Source: Leptospira yanagawae serovar Saopaulo str. Sao Paulo = ATCC 700523
GTDB lineage: Bacteria; Spirochaetota; Leptospiria; Leptospirales; Leptospiraceae
Length of the DNA: 64,000 bases
Assembly (NCBI RefSeq): GCF_000332475.2
Contig: NZ_AOGX02000015.1
Location: forward strand, 992,001-1,056,000
Direction: 5' to 3'
The position numbers and the translations under genes are program-made. Below the pieces are notes generated by a model. The model did no database searches and had not been told where the DNA came from. It saw only the letters and a program-made list of their open reading frames with translations. Positions within the stretch are counted from its first letter, which is position 1. Every line of letters begins with the position of its first letter. Below are positions 44,974-54,468 of this stretch, in pieces.

Positions 44974-45300
44974 ATGAATCGTTGGTTTATGCAAGTTTTG
45001 TTGCTTAGTTTTGGGTTTTTGTTCTTCCAATGTAGTAACAAAGGTTCTGAGACAAGATTAGAATGTATGGATCGTTGCATGAGAGAACAATTTGTATGCG
45101 CTGTTGCCCTTGGGCCTCAATTGGATAACCCAGTCTCCACAACAGCAACTTGCATTTCTCTTTACATTCTTTGTTATGAAAAATGTCCAGTAGCTACCTC
45201 TCGATCGACAAGAACCTCAAGTAGAAGTTCATCAAGTTCGAGTTCGAGTTCAAGTAAAGGTGGAAGTTCGTCTAGTTCTAGTTCTTCTTCAGGAAATTAA
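44974..45300 (+). CDS. Cys-patterned lipoprotein with polyserine tail
   Basis: The 108-residue product has the signal MNRWFMQVLLLSFGFLFFQC, with the lipid Cys at residue 20. The short mature domain has Cys in CMDRCM, QFVC, TTATC and ILCYEKC, probably disulfide-linked. The last ~35 residues are almost all Ser with a few Arg, Lys and Gly, a flexible or sticky tail. It is divergent from the LuxR-type regulator. No family recognised. Confidence 0.6.
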   Translation: MNRWFMQVLLLSFGFLFFQCSNKGSETRLECMDRCMREQFVCAVALGPQLDNPVSTTATCISLYILCYEKCPVATSRSTRTSSRSSSSSSSSSSKGGSSSSSSSSSGN

Positions 45301-45301
45301 T

Positions 45302-47389
45302 TCATGAACCAGTTTGGCGGTAAATGATTTTGGCACCAATTTGTAGGTTTTTATATAAATCTAAAAACATTTGGTTGGGAACCATTCCTTCAGGATCTCT
45401 TGAAAACTCGGGACGTAATCGTTTTAAAAAATACATTCCCATCTCACCTTTGTTTTTTGCCTTAACTTTACCGCGGTATTCACATTCGAAAAATCGTTTT
45501 ACTTTGTCATAAGTTGTTTCTGATAAGTTGATTTCACCTGCATCACCCGAACTTTCCATACGGCTGGCGGTGTTGACAGCATCACCCCAAACATCATAAG
45601 CGAATTTTGATTTTCCGACAACACCTGCAACAACTGGTCCAGTGTGAATCCCGATACGAATCTCCCAGAAATCTTGGCCTAACATTTGTTTGAAGGAGCG
45701 TATCTGAGTCATAAAGGATTTGATTTCCATGGCAAATAAACATGCATCTACTGGGTGGGTAAAGTTCCCTTGTGGAATTCCTCCAGCAGCCATATAGGAA
45801 TCACCAATGGTTTTTAATTTTTCAAAATTATGCCTCAAAGCAATGTCATCAAATTGAGAGAAACAACCATCCAATTGTTCAATTAGATCTTCTGGAGATA
45901 ATGATTCAGCGGCCTTAGTGAAGTTTTTAAAATCTGTAAACAAAATGCTGACGGATTCATATTCCATGGGAACAACTTCCCCTTTTTCAATGAGTTCATC
46001 AGCTAAATCACCGGGTAAAATATTACGAATGAAGTGAATTGTTTTTTCACGTTCTTTTTCTAAGTCTCGACGTAGGTTTGCATTATGAATGGCACCTGCC
46101 ACTTGTTCACAAAAAGAAATGATTTCTTGGAATTCATCAATCGTCCATTCTTGTTCTCTTGTCAATCGAGTGACACAAATGATTCCAATGGTTTGGCCTT
46201 GAACGACCAATGGAATTTGACCAAAAAGTTCTAATTTAAAACTTTCTACAATCGAAGTATCAATTGCAGTGAGTTCTTTCCAACGAGAGGTTTTTTTTAA
46301 GTAAATTGGTTTTTGTTTTGTATAGGTGCGGTATAAAGACCCAATATTTGGAGTTAGTTTAGGCCGAAATGTTCTTAAAAAATTTGTAACAAGTAATCCT
46401 TTGTTGAATACTTCAGCACCTTCCATGAGTGGAGCAAGTGAATTTGATTTAGGATCAACAAGTAAAATAAATCCTAATTCAACTCGATGGTTTGTTTTCA
46501 AATATGTAAAAACTTCTCTTGTAATGTCTTCTATTTGGGAGTAAGAATTGATTTTTCTATTAAACTTATGAAGATTTTCTAATTTTAATCGATTTGATTC
46601 AATGTTTTCTTTTTCTTCTTTTATGGTGATGTTTACATTTTTTAATTCATCTAATAAGTAACCTGTTTCGATGGTTCCTGCAATATAATCAGCGATGATT
46701 TTGATTTGGTTTAACTGTTGTTCGTTTAACTCAAAAATACCTGAATAATCCAATAAGTCTAATGTGCCGATGAATTTATTTCTAAGATATAAAGGGACAA
46801 TGAGAAGAGATTTTAAATTGGCTGATTTTTTGTTTTCTAATTCAATTCCTTCTGTTTTGTAGGACTCAAAATCTTGGATATAAAAACTTCGTTTTCGTTT
46901 CCTTACATAGGCATGTGCATATTTTGTAACATATTCATCTGATACTGGAATGTCCCTTCCCATGATTTCCGCTTTTACAGTTTCAGAAAGTTCACTTGGA
47001 AAATTGCTATGAAAGAATTCGAGTGCATCTTTTTCCAATTTATATACATACAAAAGATAGTGAGGCACTTTGAATTTTTCGCGAATATAGTATCCCAAGA
47101 TCCTTAGGATTTCTTTAAGATCGGTGGCGGAATTGATTTCTCTTAGGAGTCCATCCAAGTCTGAAAGTTGGCCATAAGAATCCACCAACTTGTCAGAAAA
47201 CTCTTCTGAAATTGTTTTTGTGGTAATGAGTTCTTTTTCTTTGTTCTCTAGAGTTTCATTTAAAATTTTGATTTCAGATTTTAGTAACGTGATTTCATTA
47301 TTTTTTTCTTCATTTTGTTTGTATAACTGGGAAACCCAATATAAAATTCCCAAAAAGAAAATCCCAATGAAAACCAAAGAATACATCAT
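45302..47389 (-). CDS. GAF-domain adenylate cyclase, membrane-anchored
   Basis: The 695-residue protein has one N-terminal membrane helix, a coiled coil, two GAF-like domains (~100-240 and ~285-435) and a class III cyclase domain. Catalytic residues are intact: SILFTDFKNFT, IGDSYMAAGG, the Lys in EKLKTIGD, and VWGDAVNTASRME. The Lys plus Asp pattern favours ATP. The GAF domains may bind a small ligand. Its start overlaps the stop of the upstream cyclase-like receptor (ATGA), so the two proteins may act as partners. Confidence 0.88.
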   Translation of the reverse strand: MMYSLVFIGIFFLGILYWVSQLYKQNEEKNNEITLLKSEIKILNETLENKEKELITTKTISEEFSDKLVDSYGQLSDLDGLLREINSATDLKEILRILGYYIREKFKVPHYLLYVYKLEKDALEFFHSNFPSELSETVKAEIMGRDIPVSDEYVTKYAHAYVRKRKRSFYIQDFESYKTEGIELENKKSANLKSLLIVPLYLRNKFIGTLDLLDYSGIFELNEQQLNQIKIIADYIAGTIETGYLLDELKNVNITIKEEKENIESNRLKLENLHKFNRKINSYSQIEDITREVFTYLKTNHRVELGFILLVDPKSNSLAPLMEGAEVFNKGLLVTNFLRTFRPKLTPNIGSLYRTYTKQKPIYLKKTSRWKELTAIDTSIVESFKLELFGQIPLVVQGQTIGIICVTRLTREQEWTIDEFQEIISFCEQVAGAIHNANLRRDLEKEREKTIHFIRNILPGDLADELIEKGEVVPMEYESVSILFTDFKNFTKAAESLSPEDLIEQLDGCFSQFDDIALRHNFEKLKTIGDSYMAAGGIPQGNFTHPVDACLFAMEIKSFMTQIRSFKQMLGQDFWEIRIGIHTGPVVAGVVGKSKFAYDVWGDAVNTASRMESSGDAGEINLSETTYDKVKRFFECEYRGKVKAKNKGEMGMYFLKRLRPEFSRDPEGMVPNQMFLDLYKNLQIGAKIIYRQTGS

Positions 47390-50300
47390 TTGATTAAAAT
47401 TTTTGCTCCCCGTTTTTGTTGGGTGTATAACCTTTCAAACTTTTCATTAGGAAGTATGCCTGAGTGGTCGGCCAAATCCGTTTTCAAACTTAACAATTCA
47501 TAAATAGGAAATTGTTCCCCTTCGTATGTGTTAATCATTCTTTGGTTGTCGATATGGAACAATCGTTTTACCTTTTCCATCGTTTCTTGTGAGATGTTGA
47601 TGGAAACTCCCACACCACCTCGCCTAATCGCTTGTGTTTGTGTGACAGTTTTTCCCCAAACATCATAGTTAAACTTTGATTTACCGATGACTCCAGCTAC
47701 GACGGGACCTGAGTGGATGGCGATGGTAATTCCATTGGGTCGAAATGGTATGTCTTTAAAATCTTCCATCAATCGATTCACTTCATTTTTGATTTGTAAG
47801 GCGGCAAGACAAGCATCAACAGCATGGGTAAAGTTACCAACAGGTAATCCACCTGCAGCTAGATACATATCCCCCGTCATTCTTAACTTTTCCATACCTT
47901 TGGTTTTGATGATTTCATCAAATCGAGTAAAATACAAATCAAGTCCTGCAATCAACTCTTCTGGTGTCAGTTGTCCTGTGATTTGAGAAAATCCAGGAAA
48001 ACTAGTCATAAGTAAGGTTACATTTTCAAACTCAACTGGGTTTACCCGTCCTTTTTTTTGTAACTCTTCCGCAACGTTTTTAGGGAGGATATTGAGTAAT
48101 AGTGAATCAGACCTTTGTTTTTCTTCTTCGATTTTTTTAAGTAAAAAATGGTTGTTAATCGCACTGGCAATGTGTTCGGATACACCCACGATGGAATTAA
48201 CTTCATCACTGGAGAGATGGATGGTTTCATCATTGATTCCATACATCGCCATGGCTACTACTTCATCATTATTGACAAGTGGAGAAATTAAAAATCCTTT
48301 CATGCCAGATTTTTCAGTGATTTGTTTGTCAATCGCAAAAGGCAAAGACTTTGGAACATGTTTCATATAAAAATGTTTTTTACGTTGGTAACATTTATAT
48401 ACAAATCCACTATCCTCTTTTAAAGGAAACCGTAACGACTTGAAGAAATTTACATTTTCATCATTTAACAAATCAAAACCAGAGTGGTTGAGGTAACGTA
48501 GTTCCTTAAATTCCTTATCTAAAAAATACAATACACAGTTTTCAATTTTATAATTTTTCCGAATGAATCCAAATATTTCGGCCAAAATGTTTTCTAAATT
48601 ATTTTGTGAGTTTATGGTTTTTGCGAACTCATTCATCTTTTGGATTTCAGCTTTCGCTTTTTCTGATTTTTTTCGTTCTTCTTCAGTGAGTTGTAACAAA
48701 AGGGAATTTTGAATTGCTCCCGCAATTTGATCACAAAATCCGGAAATCCTTCGAAGCACTTCGCGATCCACATCCATTGGTTTTTGATACGAAGTAAAAT
48801 AAGCAATTCCGATCACTTCGTTTTGAACAACAAGAGGAACTGCAATAAAAGATGATAAACTTAGTTTTGTAAAAATTTGTTCGTCCAACTCTGATTCGTA
48901 TCGTTTGGGAGGTCTTGGGACAAATAATGCTTTTTTACGTAGGTAGGTTTTGTAAATGATCCCACCTCTTTCGTTTAATGGAACTCGGAATGATTTTGCA
49001 AATAATAATTGTTCTTTCGTTGCATAAGTGGGGATCGTTGTTTTGTATGTATACAGTTCTTTCTTTTTTGGGTCAATGAGTTGGATGAGAGTGGCTTCAA
49101 TCTCAAAACTTTTGAGAATGTAATCAAACATCTCATCTATGATTTGAGATAAACTTGATTCCGAATTGATTTTTTTTGTAAATTCATTGAGTTTTACCAC
49201 TTCGTTTTTCGCATTTTCCATCTGCAAACGAGCGTTATCTGCAATGAACTTCTCTCGGTTCATTTCCTCCACCAATATCGAATTTGTAACTGCTGTTGCG
49301 ATGTTCTCAGCAGTATTTTCAACGAGTTGTAATTGTGCCTTTGAGAAACTAGATCCTTTTTGTTCGCTAAATATTGCAAGCATTGCAATGACTTTCCCTT
49401 GGGAACTAAGAGGGATGATCATCCCCGGGTGTTTGCCGATGAGCTGTATGAATTTTTGATTGGATTCGTTGAGTCGCGATTCCCAAACTTTTGCGAATCG
49501 GAAAGGCCGGTTCCTTTTGTAGACATGATAAAACAATCCTGCACTCACATCTAATGGAAAACTAAGGCCGCGGAATTTGTTTTCTAAATCTAAATTTGAA
49601 TTTTGTGAAACTACCGATTTATGGTAATGGAGTTTGTTTTTTTCTTCATCAACTAACAACAAAATCATGGAGTCACAAAATACTTCTTCCTTTAAATAAT
49701 CAAAGGCTTTGATTAAGATGCTGTCGAGTTCTAAGGATGTATTTAACGTTTTTGCAAATTCGTTGAGTCTTTCAATATTGGATTTGGAAATTTCAAGTTC
49801 TTTGGTCCTTTCTACAACAATGTCTTCCAACCCATCCTTTAAGATATTTAATTCTTTATTTGAGATTTCTAAACTTTCTTTTAGTTTTTCAATGGAAAGA
49901 TAGGCTCTGGTGAATCCATAAGAGAGGATATAACCTTGGAATAAAATGAATCCTAAAAATCCAAATGGAGTGATGTTCATTGTATTGATGACATTGTTTT
50001 GGTATAAGATGTCATGAACAACTGTTCCGAAGACAAAACTAAAACCAATTAAAGAAAGCCCTGCACCCACTGTGTCCGATCGGTATGCCATGATGATTGC
50101 AATTGTGATTCGAACACAAACCAGTATCAAAAAAATTTGAAAATAATGGATTTGGGCAGTGAAAATTGAAACTGGTAAAAATAAGGAACCTAAAAATGGT
50201 GTGATCAAAATGTACAAAACGTACATTGTATTTTTGCCAACGGTATTTGGGAAAACCAAACGATAAAAATAAGCAAAAACAATGGTGGCAATGTAAATGG

Positions 50301-51123
50301 TGGCAAACTCTATACGAATGAGAGCGTCCATAGGAAGGAAAGGAATGATGTCTAAAATGTTCCTTTCACCAATTGTTAAGAGGCGCATCACAATGAGTAG
50401 GCTGAATAATGCGATGAACAAACTTGCTTTGTCTTGTCTTCGCATGAAAAACAATCCAAGGTGGTATAACGCCCATAAAAATATACTTCCGGCTAGGAAA
50501 GAAGTGATTTGGTAACTGCGATTGACTTTGTCATATAACTTGCGTCTCTCGCCAAGTTCCATACTTTCCCAAAACCCACCTTTCGAGTAATGGTAATTTG
50601 AAATCTCGTAAACGATTTCTGTTTCACCACTGACAGGTTCCAAATCAACTAAAACAGATTTGTAGGAAGGTTCATAATAATTTGGATTGATTCCAAAACT
50701 TCCTTGTTCGATGACCAATTTCCCATTGATGTACAATCTGTAAGCGGAAGAAAGATCTAAGTTATGAAAGGCAAGGGTAGGTGAATTTTCGGGGAATTTT
50801 ACTTTGAGTTTATATGTCGCATAACCAAATCCACCCAAAGTTTCTCCAAACCAATCAACCCCTTTCCAATTGGATGGAACCACTTGGTAGATAAACTTTG
50901 GCTCCTTGCCTAATTCTTTTTCGATTTGGATTCCACTAAGGGTTTCCTTCCAATAAAATTCCCATTCCCCATCGAGATTGATGTTTCCATCTCGTAAAAA
51001 ATCCCAATTTGATAAGTCAATGACTCCATTTTTCGCTATCGGTTTGTTTCGACTGACTTCTCCACATGAATTGAATGTTAACAAAAGACAGAAGAGAGAG
51101 AGCAAAATGGAACATTTCTTCAT
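47386..51123 (-). CDS. 7TM-DISM receptor with three GAF domains and a degenerate cyclase domain
   Basis: The 1245-residue protein starts with a lipoprotein-like signal (LLLTFNSC), then a 7TMR-DISM jelly-roll extracellular domain (INLDGEWEFYWKE), seven membrane helices (~200-415) and three GAF domains (~445-1025). The C-terminal domain aligns to class III cyclases but the first metal Asp of FTDF is Ser (LLMTSFPGF), and the Asn-Arg catalytic segment reads GKTVTQTQAIRR. The second Asp in GDMYLAAGG remains. It is likely a regulatory pseudo-enzyme. It is coupled to the active-looking cyclase downstream. Confidence 0.85.
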   Translation of the reverse strand: MKKCSILLSLFCLLLTFNSCGEVSRNKPIAKNGVIDLSNWDFLRDGNINLDGEWEFYWKETLSGIQIEKELGKEPKFIYQVVPSNWKGVDWFGETLGGFGYATYKLKVKFPENSPTLAFHNLDLSSAYRLYINGKLVIEQGSFGINPNYYEPSYKSVLVDLEPVSGETEIVYEISNYHYSKGGFWESMELGERRKLYDKVNRSYQITSFLAGSIFLWALYHLGLFFMRRQDKASLFIALFSLLIVMRLLTIGERNILDIIPFLPMDALIRIEFATIYIATIVFAYFYRLVFPNTVGKNTMYVLYILITPFLGSLFLPVSIFTAQIHYFQIFLILVCVRITIAIIMAYRSDTVGAGLSLIGFSFVFGTVVHDILYQNNVINTMNITPFGFLGFILFQGYILSYGFTRAYLSIEKLKESLEISNKELNILKDGLEDIVVERTKELEISKSNIERLNEFAKTLNTSLELDSILIKAFDYLKEEVFCDSMILLLVDEEKNKLHYHKSVVSQNSNLDLENKFRGLSFPLDVSAGLFYHVYKRNRPFRFAKVWESRLNESNQKFIQLIGKHPGMIIPLSSQGKVIAMLAIFSEQKGSSFSKAQLQLVENTAENIATAVTNSILVEEMNREKFIADNARLQMENAKNEVVKLNEFTKKINSESSLSQIIDEMFDYILKSFEIEATLIQLIDPKKKELYTYKTTIPTYATKEQLLFAKSFRVPLNERGGIIYKTYLRKKALFVPRPPKRYESELDEQIFTKLSLSSFIAVPLVVQNEVIGIAYFTSYQKPMDVDREVLRRISGFCDQIAGAIQNSLLLQLTEEERKKSEKAKAEIQKMNEFAKTINSQNNLENILAEIFGFIRKNYKIENCVLYFLDKEFKELRYLNHSGFDLLNDENVNFFKSLRFPLKEDSGFVYKCYQRKKHFYMKHVPKSLPFAIDKQITEKSGMKGFLISPLVNNDEVVAMAMYGINDETIHLSSDEVNSIVGVSEHIASAINNHFLLKKIEEEKQRSDSLLLNILPKNVAEELQKKGRVNPVEFENVTLLMTSFPGFSQITGQLTPEELIAGLDLYFTRFDEIIKTKGMEKLRMTGDMYLAAGGLPVGNFTHAVDACLAALQIKNEVNRLMEDFKDIPFRPNGITIAIHSGPVVAGVIGKSKFNYDVWGKTVTQTQAIRRGGVGVSINISQETMEKVKRLFHIDNQRMINTYEGEQFPIYELLSLKTDLADHSGILPNEKFERLYTQQKRGAKILIK

Positions 51124-51172
51124 AGTTAGGCTAATCAGCCTATGAGGAAGAGAGGGAAATGAAAAGGAAAAT

Positions 51173-52171
51173 TTAAGAATAACTGAGTTTTATTTGAGAA
51201 GGAGGGAAGTGTTTTTCTAAGCCAGATACCATTACATCTAAAATTTCCTCCGTCTCTTCTTTCGAATAGGAAACAATTTTATCTTTTTTTTCAAAAGCAT
51301 GAAATAAAATCGCAGAGTCTTTTCTTTTGGAGATGATTTGTTTCAAAAAATCTATATTCATTCGAAATCCTCCGACACTGAACTCAATCGATCCATTTTC
51401 TTTTAGTTCTTTCCCTAATGTTTCGGCTAACGACTGGTAATGGGATTTCCAATCGGGAATCCGTAAGATGGGATCGATACAGATGCGTACTGTCCATCCT
51501 GCTTGGATCGCTTTTTGAATGGATTTGATCCTTGCTAATAAAGATGGAGTTCCATGTTCAATGGTCTCGATTACCTTTTGGGGACTGAGTGTCCAAGCTA
51601 AGATTACGTTTGCGACTGGTGTTAGGTGCGAAATGGATGGGAAATTGGTAGATTTCGTTCGGATTTCTAAACTTAAATTGGGTTCTTCACTTGCAAATTG
51701 GATCCATTTTGTCGTTGCTGGGAAAAAAGATTCTAAGGCCAATAAATCGGTGTCATAAGACAAAGCTAAATACAGTGACCGGTTTTGATTTAAAAATCTT
51801 TTTGTTTCTTTGAAAAAATCTTCCCAATTGACAAACAATACAAGGTTTGCAGATGGAAACATTCCTTGTAAATAACAATATTCGCAATCATAAATACAAT
51901 TAAGTGCTAATGTATTATAATAAAAATGTGGATGAGAAAAGTTAGGTGAAAAATCACTTCCTGGGTATAAAAACTGATCTTTTTTCTCTGCTAAAATTAA
52001 TTTCGGAGATTGTTTTTGGATCCTAAAATTTTGAGCATTCCGATTGAAATGATCTTTGTAATGACGGATCGGAATTTTAACTGCATTCGGAAATTTTGTT
52101 AGAATCTCTTTTGTGCGAAAGTGATCCCAAATTCCTTCTTCAATATAGATATGAGAAAAGGACTTAAACAT
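51173..52171 (-). CDS. SPL-family radical SAM protein
   Basis: A 332-residue protein related to spore photoproduct lyase. The [4Fe-4S] motif is NCIYDCEYCYLQGMF (CxxxCxxC), followed by NLVLFVNWEDFF. Later motifs ARIKSIQKAIQAGWTVRICI and DPIL fit the same family. In spore-formers SPL repairs thymine dimers; Leptospira does not form spores, so the substrate here is uncertain, but DNA photoproduct repair is plausible. It overlaps the nucleosidase-like gene by 8 bp. Confidence 0.82.
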   Translation of the reverse strand: MFKSFSHIYIEEGIWDHFRTKEILTKFPNAVKIPIRHYKDHFNRNAQNFRIQKQSPKLILAEKKDQFLYPGSDFSPNFSHPHFYYNTLALNCIYDCEYCYLQGMFPSANLVLFVNWEDFFKETKRFLNQNRSLYLALSYDTDLLALESFFPATTKWIQFASEEPNLSLEIRTKSTNFPSISHLTPVANVILAWTLSPQKVIETIEHGTPSLLARIKSIQKAIQAGWTVRICIDPILRIPDWKSHYQSLAETLGKELKENGSIEFSVGGFRMNIDFLKQIISKRKDSAILFHAFEKKDKIVSYSKEETEEILDVMVSGLEKHFPPSQIKLSYS

Positions 52172-53030
52172 GCAGTTTTTCTTTCCAATCTTCCAAAAAT
52201 TGTTTCAAATCTGATTTTGATTTGATGGTTTGCGAGAATCCCAAATCAGGAGAAGGAATTGGTGCATTCGGATTTCGAAGGTGGAAAAAACGTAATGATT
52301 TTTTTAAATCATGTTTCATGGTTTCCGTTAGGCGAAAGTTGGACAGTTGAAGCAAAACTTCAGGCCAAATTTTTGTTTCCAACAAATCTTCTCGAGTCCA
52401 AGGAAGGGGGGTGATCCATTCTTCATACAATGGATCCAAAATGGACTCCATCATTTCTTCCACTTGGTTTTCTTTGCAAAATTTTCCTTCTAAAAAATCA
52501 GAAATCTGTTTGCCGATGGCGATGTTCTCTAAGGGAAAATAGAGAGAGGCCGCTTCAAAAAATCCGGAAGCTTCCATATCAACAAGTGATATTGATTTTA
52601 ATTCTCCTTCATCGATCACTTGGAAACGATTGTCTGTTTGCACTTTGGAAATGGGTCTGTCAAAGGTTGTTAGGTTCGTTTCCTTATGATAGGAAGAAGA
52701 TAAAATTCGTTCGGGATAATAATCTTTCCTCGACGCATAATCTCTAACTTTATGGATCCAAAAAAAATCACCTATCTTTGTTTCTGGATCGTTACTTCCG
52801 GCAATTCCCAGGTTCCAGATTTTCATTTGGTTTCTTGTTTCTTTAGAAAGCAAACTGGCAAACTCAGAAACGGCAATTGCCATTGCTATTTTACCTGGAC
52901 CCGTGATGATGATGAATGTGGATTCGTTTTGGTAAATGCGGAATTTGCCCGGATGGGAGAGGGGAGTCACCTTTGTTTTCTGGATCCAAGGTTTTGCTTC
53001 GGAAAGAAGTGCAAAAAACAATGATGGCAT
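52164..53030 (-). CDS. Phosphorylase/nucleosidase-superfamily protein
   Basis: The 288-residue protein has a purine-nucleoside-phosphorylase fold: ITGPGKIAMAIAVSEFASLL, IWNLGIAGSND and the late signature SLVDMEASGFFEAA, as in MTA/SAH nucleosidase and futalosine hydrolase. The C-terminal ~90 residues are a helical extension not typical of these enzymes. It is the upstream partner of the SPL-family gene (8 bp overlap), so its role may lie in nucleotide handling after repair; this is inference. Confidence 0.72.
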   Translation of the reverse strand: MPSLFFALLSEAKPWIQKTKVTPLSHPGKFRIYQNESTFIIITGPGKIAMAIAVSEFASLLSKETRNQMKIWNLGIAGSNDPETKIGDFFWIHKVRDYASRKDYYPERILSSSYHKETNLTTFDRPISKVQTDNRFQVIDEGELKSISLVDMEASGFFEAASLYFPLENIAIGKQISDFLEGKFCKENQVEEMMESILDPLYEEWITPLPWTREDLLETKIWPEVLLQLSNFRLTETMKHDLKKSLRFFHLRNPNAPIPSPDLGFSQTIKSKSDLKQFLEDWKEKLHV

Positions 53031-53057
53031 AGTCTAAACATCCAAGAGGGGGCTTCT

Positions 53058-53600
53058 GTGCAAAGAAAAGTTTTGTTTGCTATTTTTCTATTTCTCGGGT
53101 TTCATTTGTATGCTGGAGGGAAAAAAATGTCATTTCATAATTTAAAATCAGTTACCATCCAAGGTAAGGAAGTCTCACTTGGTGATTATAAAGGTCACCC
53201 AGTACTTGTTGTGAATGTTGCATCTAAGTGTGGTTATACGCCGCAGTATGAAGGATTAGAAAAACTCCACTTGGCATATAAAGACAAAGGTTTGAAGGTG
53301 ATTGGATTTCCTTCCAATGATTTTGGAGGGCAAGAACCTGGTTCGGAAGCACAAATTGCAGAGTTTTGCAAACTCAACTATGGTGTGAGTTTTGATTTGA
53401 TGAAAAAAGTCAAAGTATTAGGGAATGATAAAGATCCTGTATACCAATTTCTCACAGAAAATGCAAAAGAGAAAGGTGATGTTAAATGGAATTTTGAAAA
53501 GTTCCTCATTGATAAAAATGGAAATGTGGTGAACCGATTTCCATCTGCCACAAAACCGGAAAGCCAGGAACTGAAAACTGCAATTGAAAGTCTTTTATAA
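53058..53600 (+). CDS. Glutathione peroxidase-family protein, exported
   Basis: The 180-residue protein has a GTG start behind AGAGGGGG and a signal peptide (VLFAIFLFLGFHLYAGG). The active-site motif is NVASKCGYTPQY, with Cys as the peroxidatic residue, then GFPSNDFGGQEPGS and KWNFEKFLID. In bacteria such Cys-GPx enzymes usually use thioredoxin. It may reduce peroxides in the periplasm. It is divergent from the nucleosidase gene and overlaps the next gene by 17 bp. Confidence 0.9.
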   Translation: MQRKVLFAIFLFLGFHLYAGGKKMSFHNLKSVTIQGKEVSLGDYKGHPVLVVNVASKCGYTPQYEGLEKLHLAYKDKGLKVIGFPSNDFGGQEPGSEAQIAEFCKLNYGVSFDLMKKVKVLGNDKDPVYQFLTENAKEKGDVKWNFEKFLIDKNGNVVNRFPSATKPESQELKTAIESLL

Positions 53601-54453
53601 ACTTTCTTTTTTATTTTTACTATTAGTAGGTTTTACAGTATTTGGACAGGAAATTCCAAATACTGTAAAGATTGTTCGTTCCAAAACATTAGAAACTGTT
53701 ACCATTGACGAGATCTTAAAAGAAATACCGAAAGTCGATGTGATTGTTTTGGGTGAAGACCATGATAATAGCGACTTACATCGATTTTATGAAACTTTAT
53801 TTCAGAAATCTTTATCTGTATCACCCATTAGTTTGTCTCTTGAAATGTTGGAAAAAGACCATCAAATGGTTGTAGACGAATTCCTAAGTGGAACCATTTC
53901 GGAATCCCAATTTTTAAATTCGATCGTCCATTGGAAAAATTTTAAATCAGATTATTTACCTTTAGTCAAAACCGCCAAGGAAAACCATTGTGCCGTTGTC
54001 GCAGCAAATCCTCCCAGGAGGTATGTGAATTTAATTTCCAAAAAAGGTCTTCTTGCTTACAGAGATTTTTCAAAAACTGCTTTGTCATTTCTACCGCAAG
54101 CGTACACCATAGAGAAATTTCTTAGTATTGAATACAAACAAAGGTTATCTGCTCTATTTGGGAGTCCGGAACATAACTCACATCATAAAATCAATGTAGA
54201 ATTTATGATCCTCAGCCAAGCCACTTGGGACCAAGGGATGGCAGAGGCAATTTCGGCCGAGATCCACAGGTCTGGGAAAAAGGTCCTTCATTTAAATGGA
54301 AGGTTTCACTCAGATCGGAATGGGGGAGTTGTGTCCAGGTTACGAGAAATGGGCCATTCTGTCCTTGTCCTTTCTGGTTTTTCCAAGGGAAAAGAAGAAG
54401 AGGCAGATTTTACGAAAATCGCTGATTTTGTAATTTTAACAAACGACCGATAA
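53584..54453 (+). CDS. ChaN-like iron/haem-binding-family protein
   Basis: The 289-residue protein (TTG start, signal LSFLFLLLVGFTVFGQ) has the ChaN family motif VIVLGEDHDNSDLHRFYE, then LSLEMLEKDHQMVVDEFLSG and PRRYVNLISK, with HLNGRFHSDRNGGVVSRL near the C-terminus. ChaN binds haem or is iron-regulated in other bacteria. It is co-transcribed with the peroxidase, hinting at oxidative or iron stress. The TTG start lies inside the peroxidase gene. Confidence 0.82.
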   Translation: MKVFYKLSFLFLLLVGFTVFGQEIPNTVKIVRSKTLETVTIDEILKEIPKVDVIVLGEDHDNSDLHRFYETLFQKSLSVSPISLSLEMLEKDHQMVVDEFLSGTISESQFLNSIVHWKNFKSDYLPLVKTAKENHCAVVAANPPRRYVNLISKKGLLAYRDFSKTALSFLPQAYTIEKFLSIEYKQRLSALFGSPEHNSHHKINVEFMILSQATWDQGMAEAISAEIHRSGKKVLHLNGRFHSDRNGGVVSRLREMGHSVLVLSGFSKGKEEEADFTKIADFVILTNDR

Positions 54454-54468
54454 GAATAGGGAGAACCT

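Noticed and set aside
45190..45297. Serine codon run as a simple-sequence repeat
   Set aside because: Codons are mixed AGT, TCA, TCG, AGC and TCT without a constant unit, so it is not a microsatellite.
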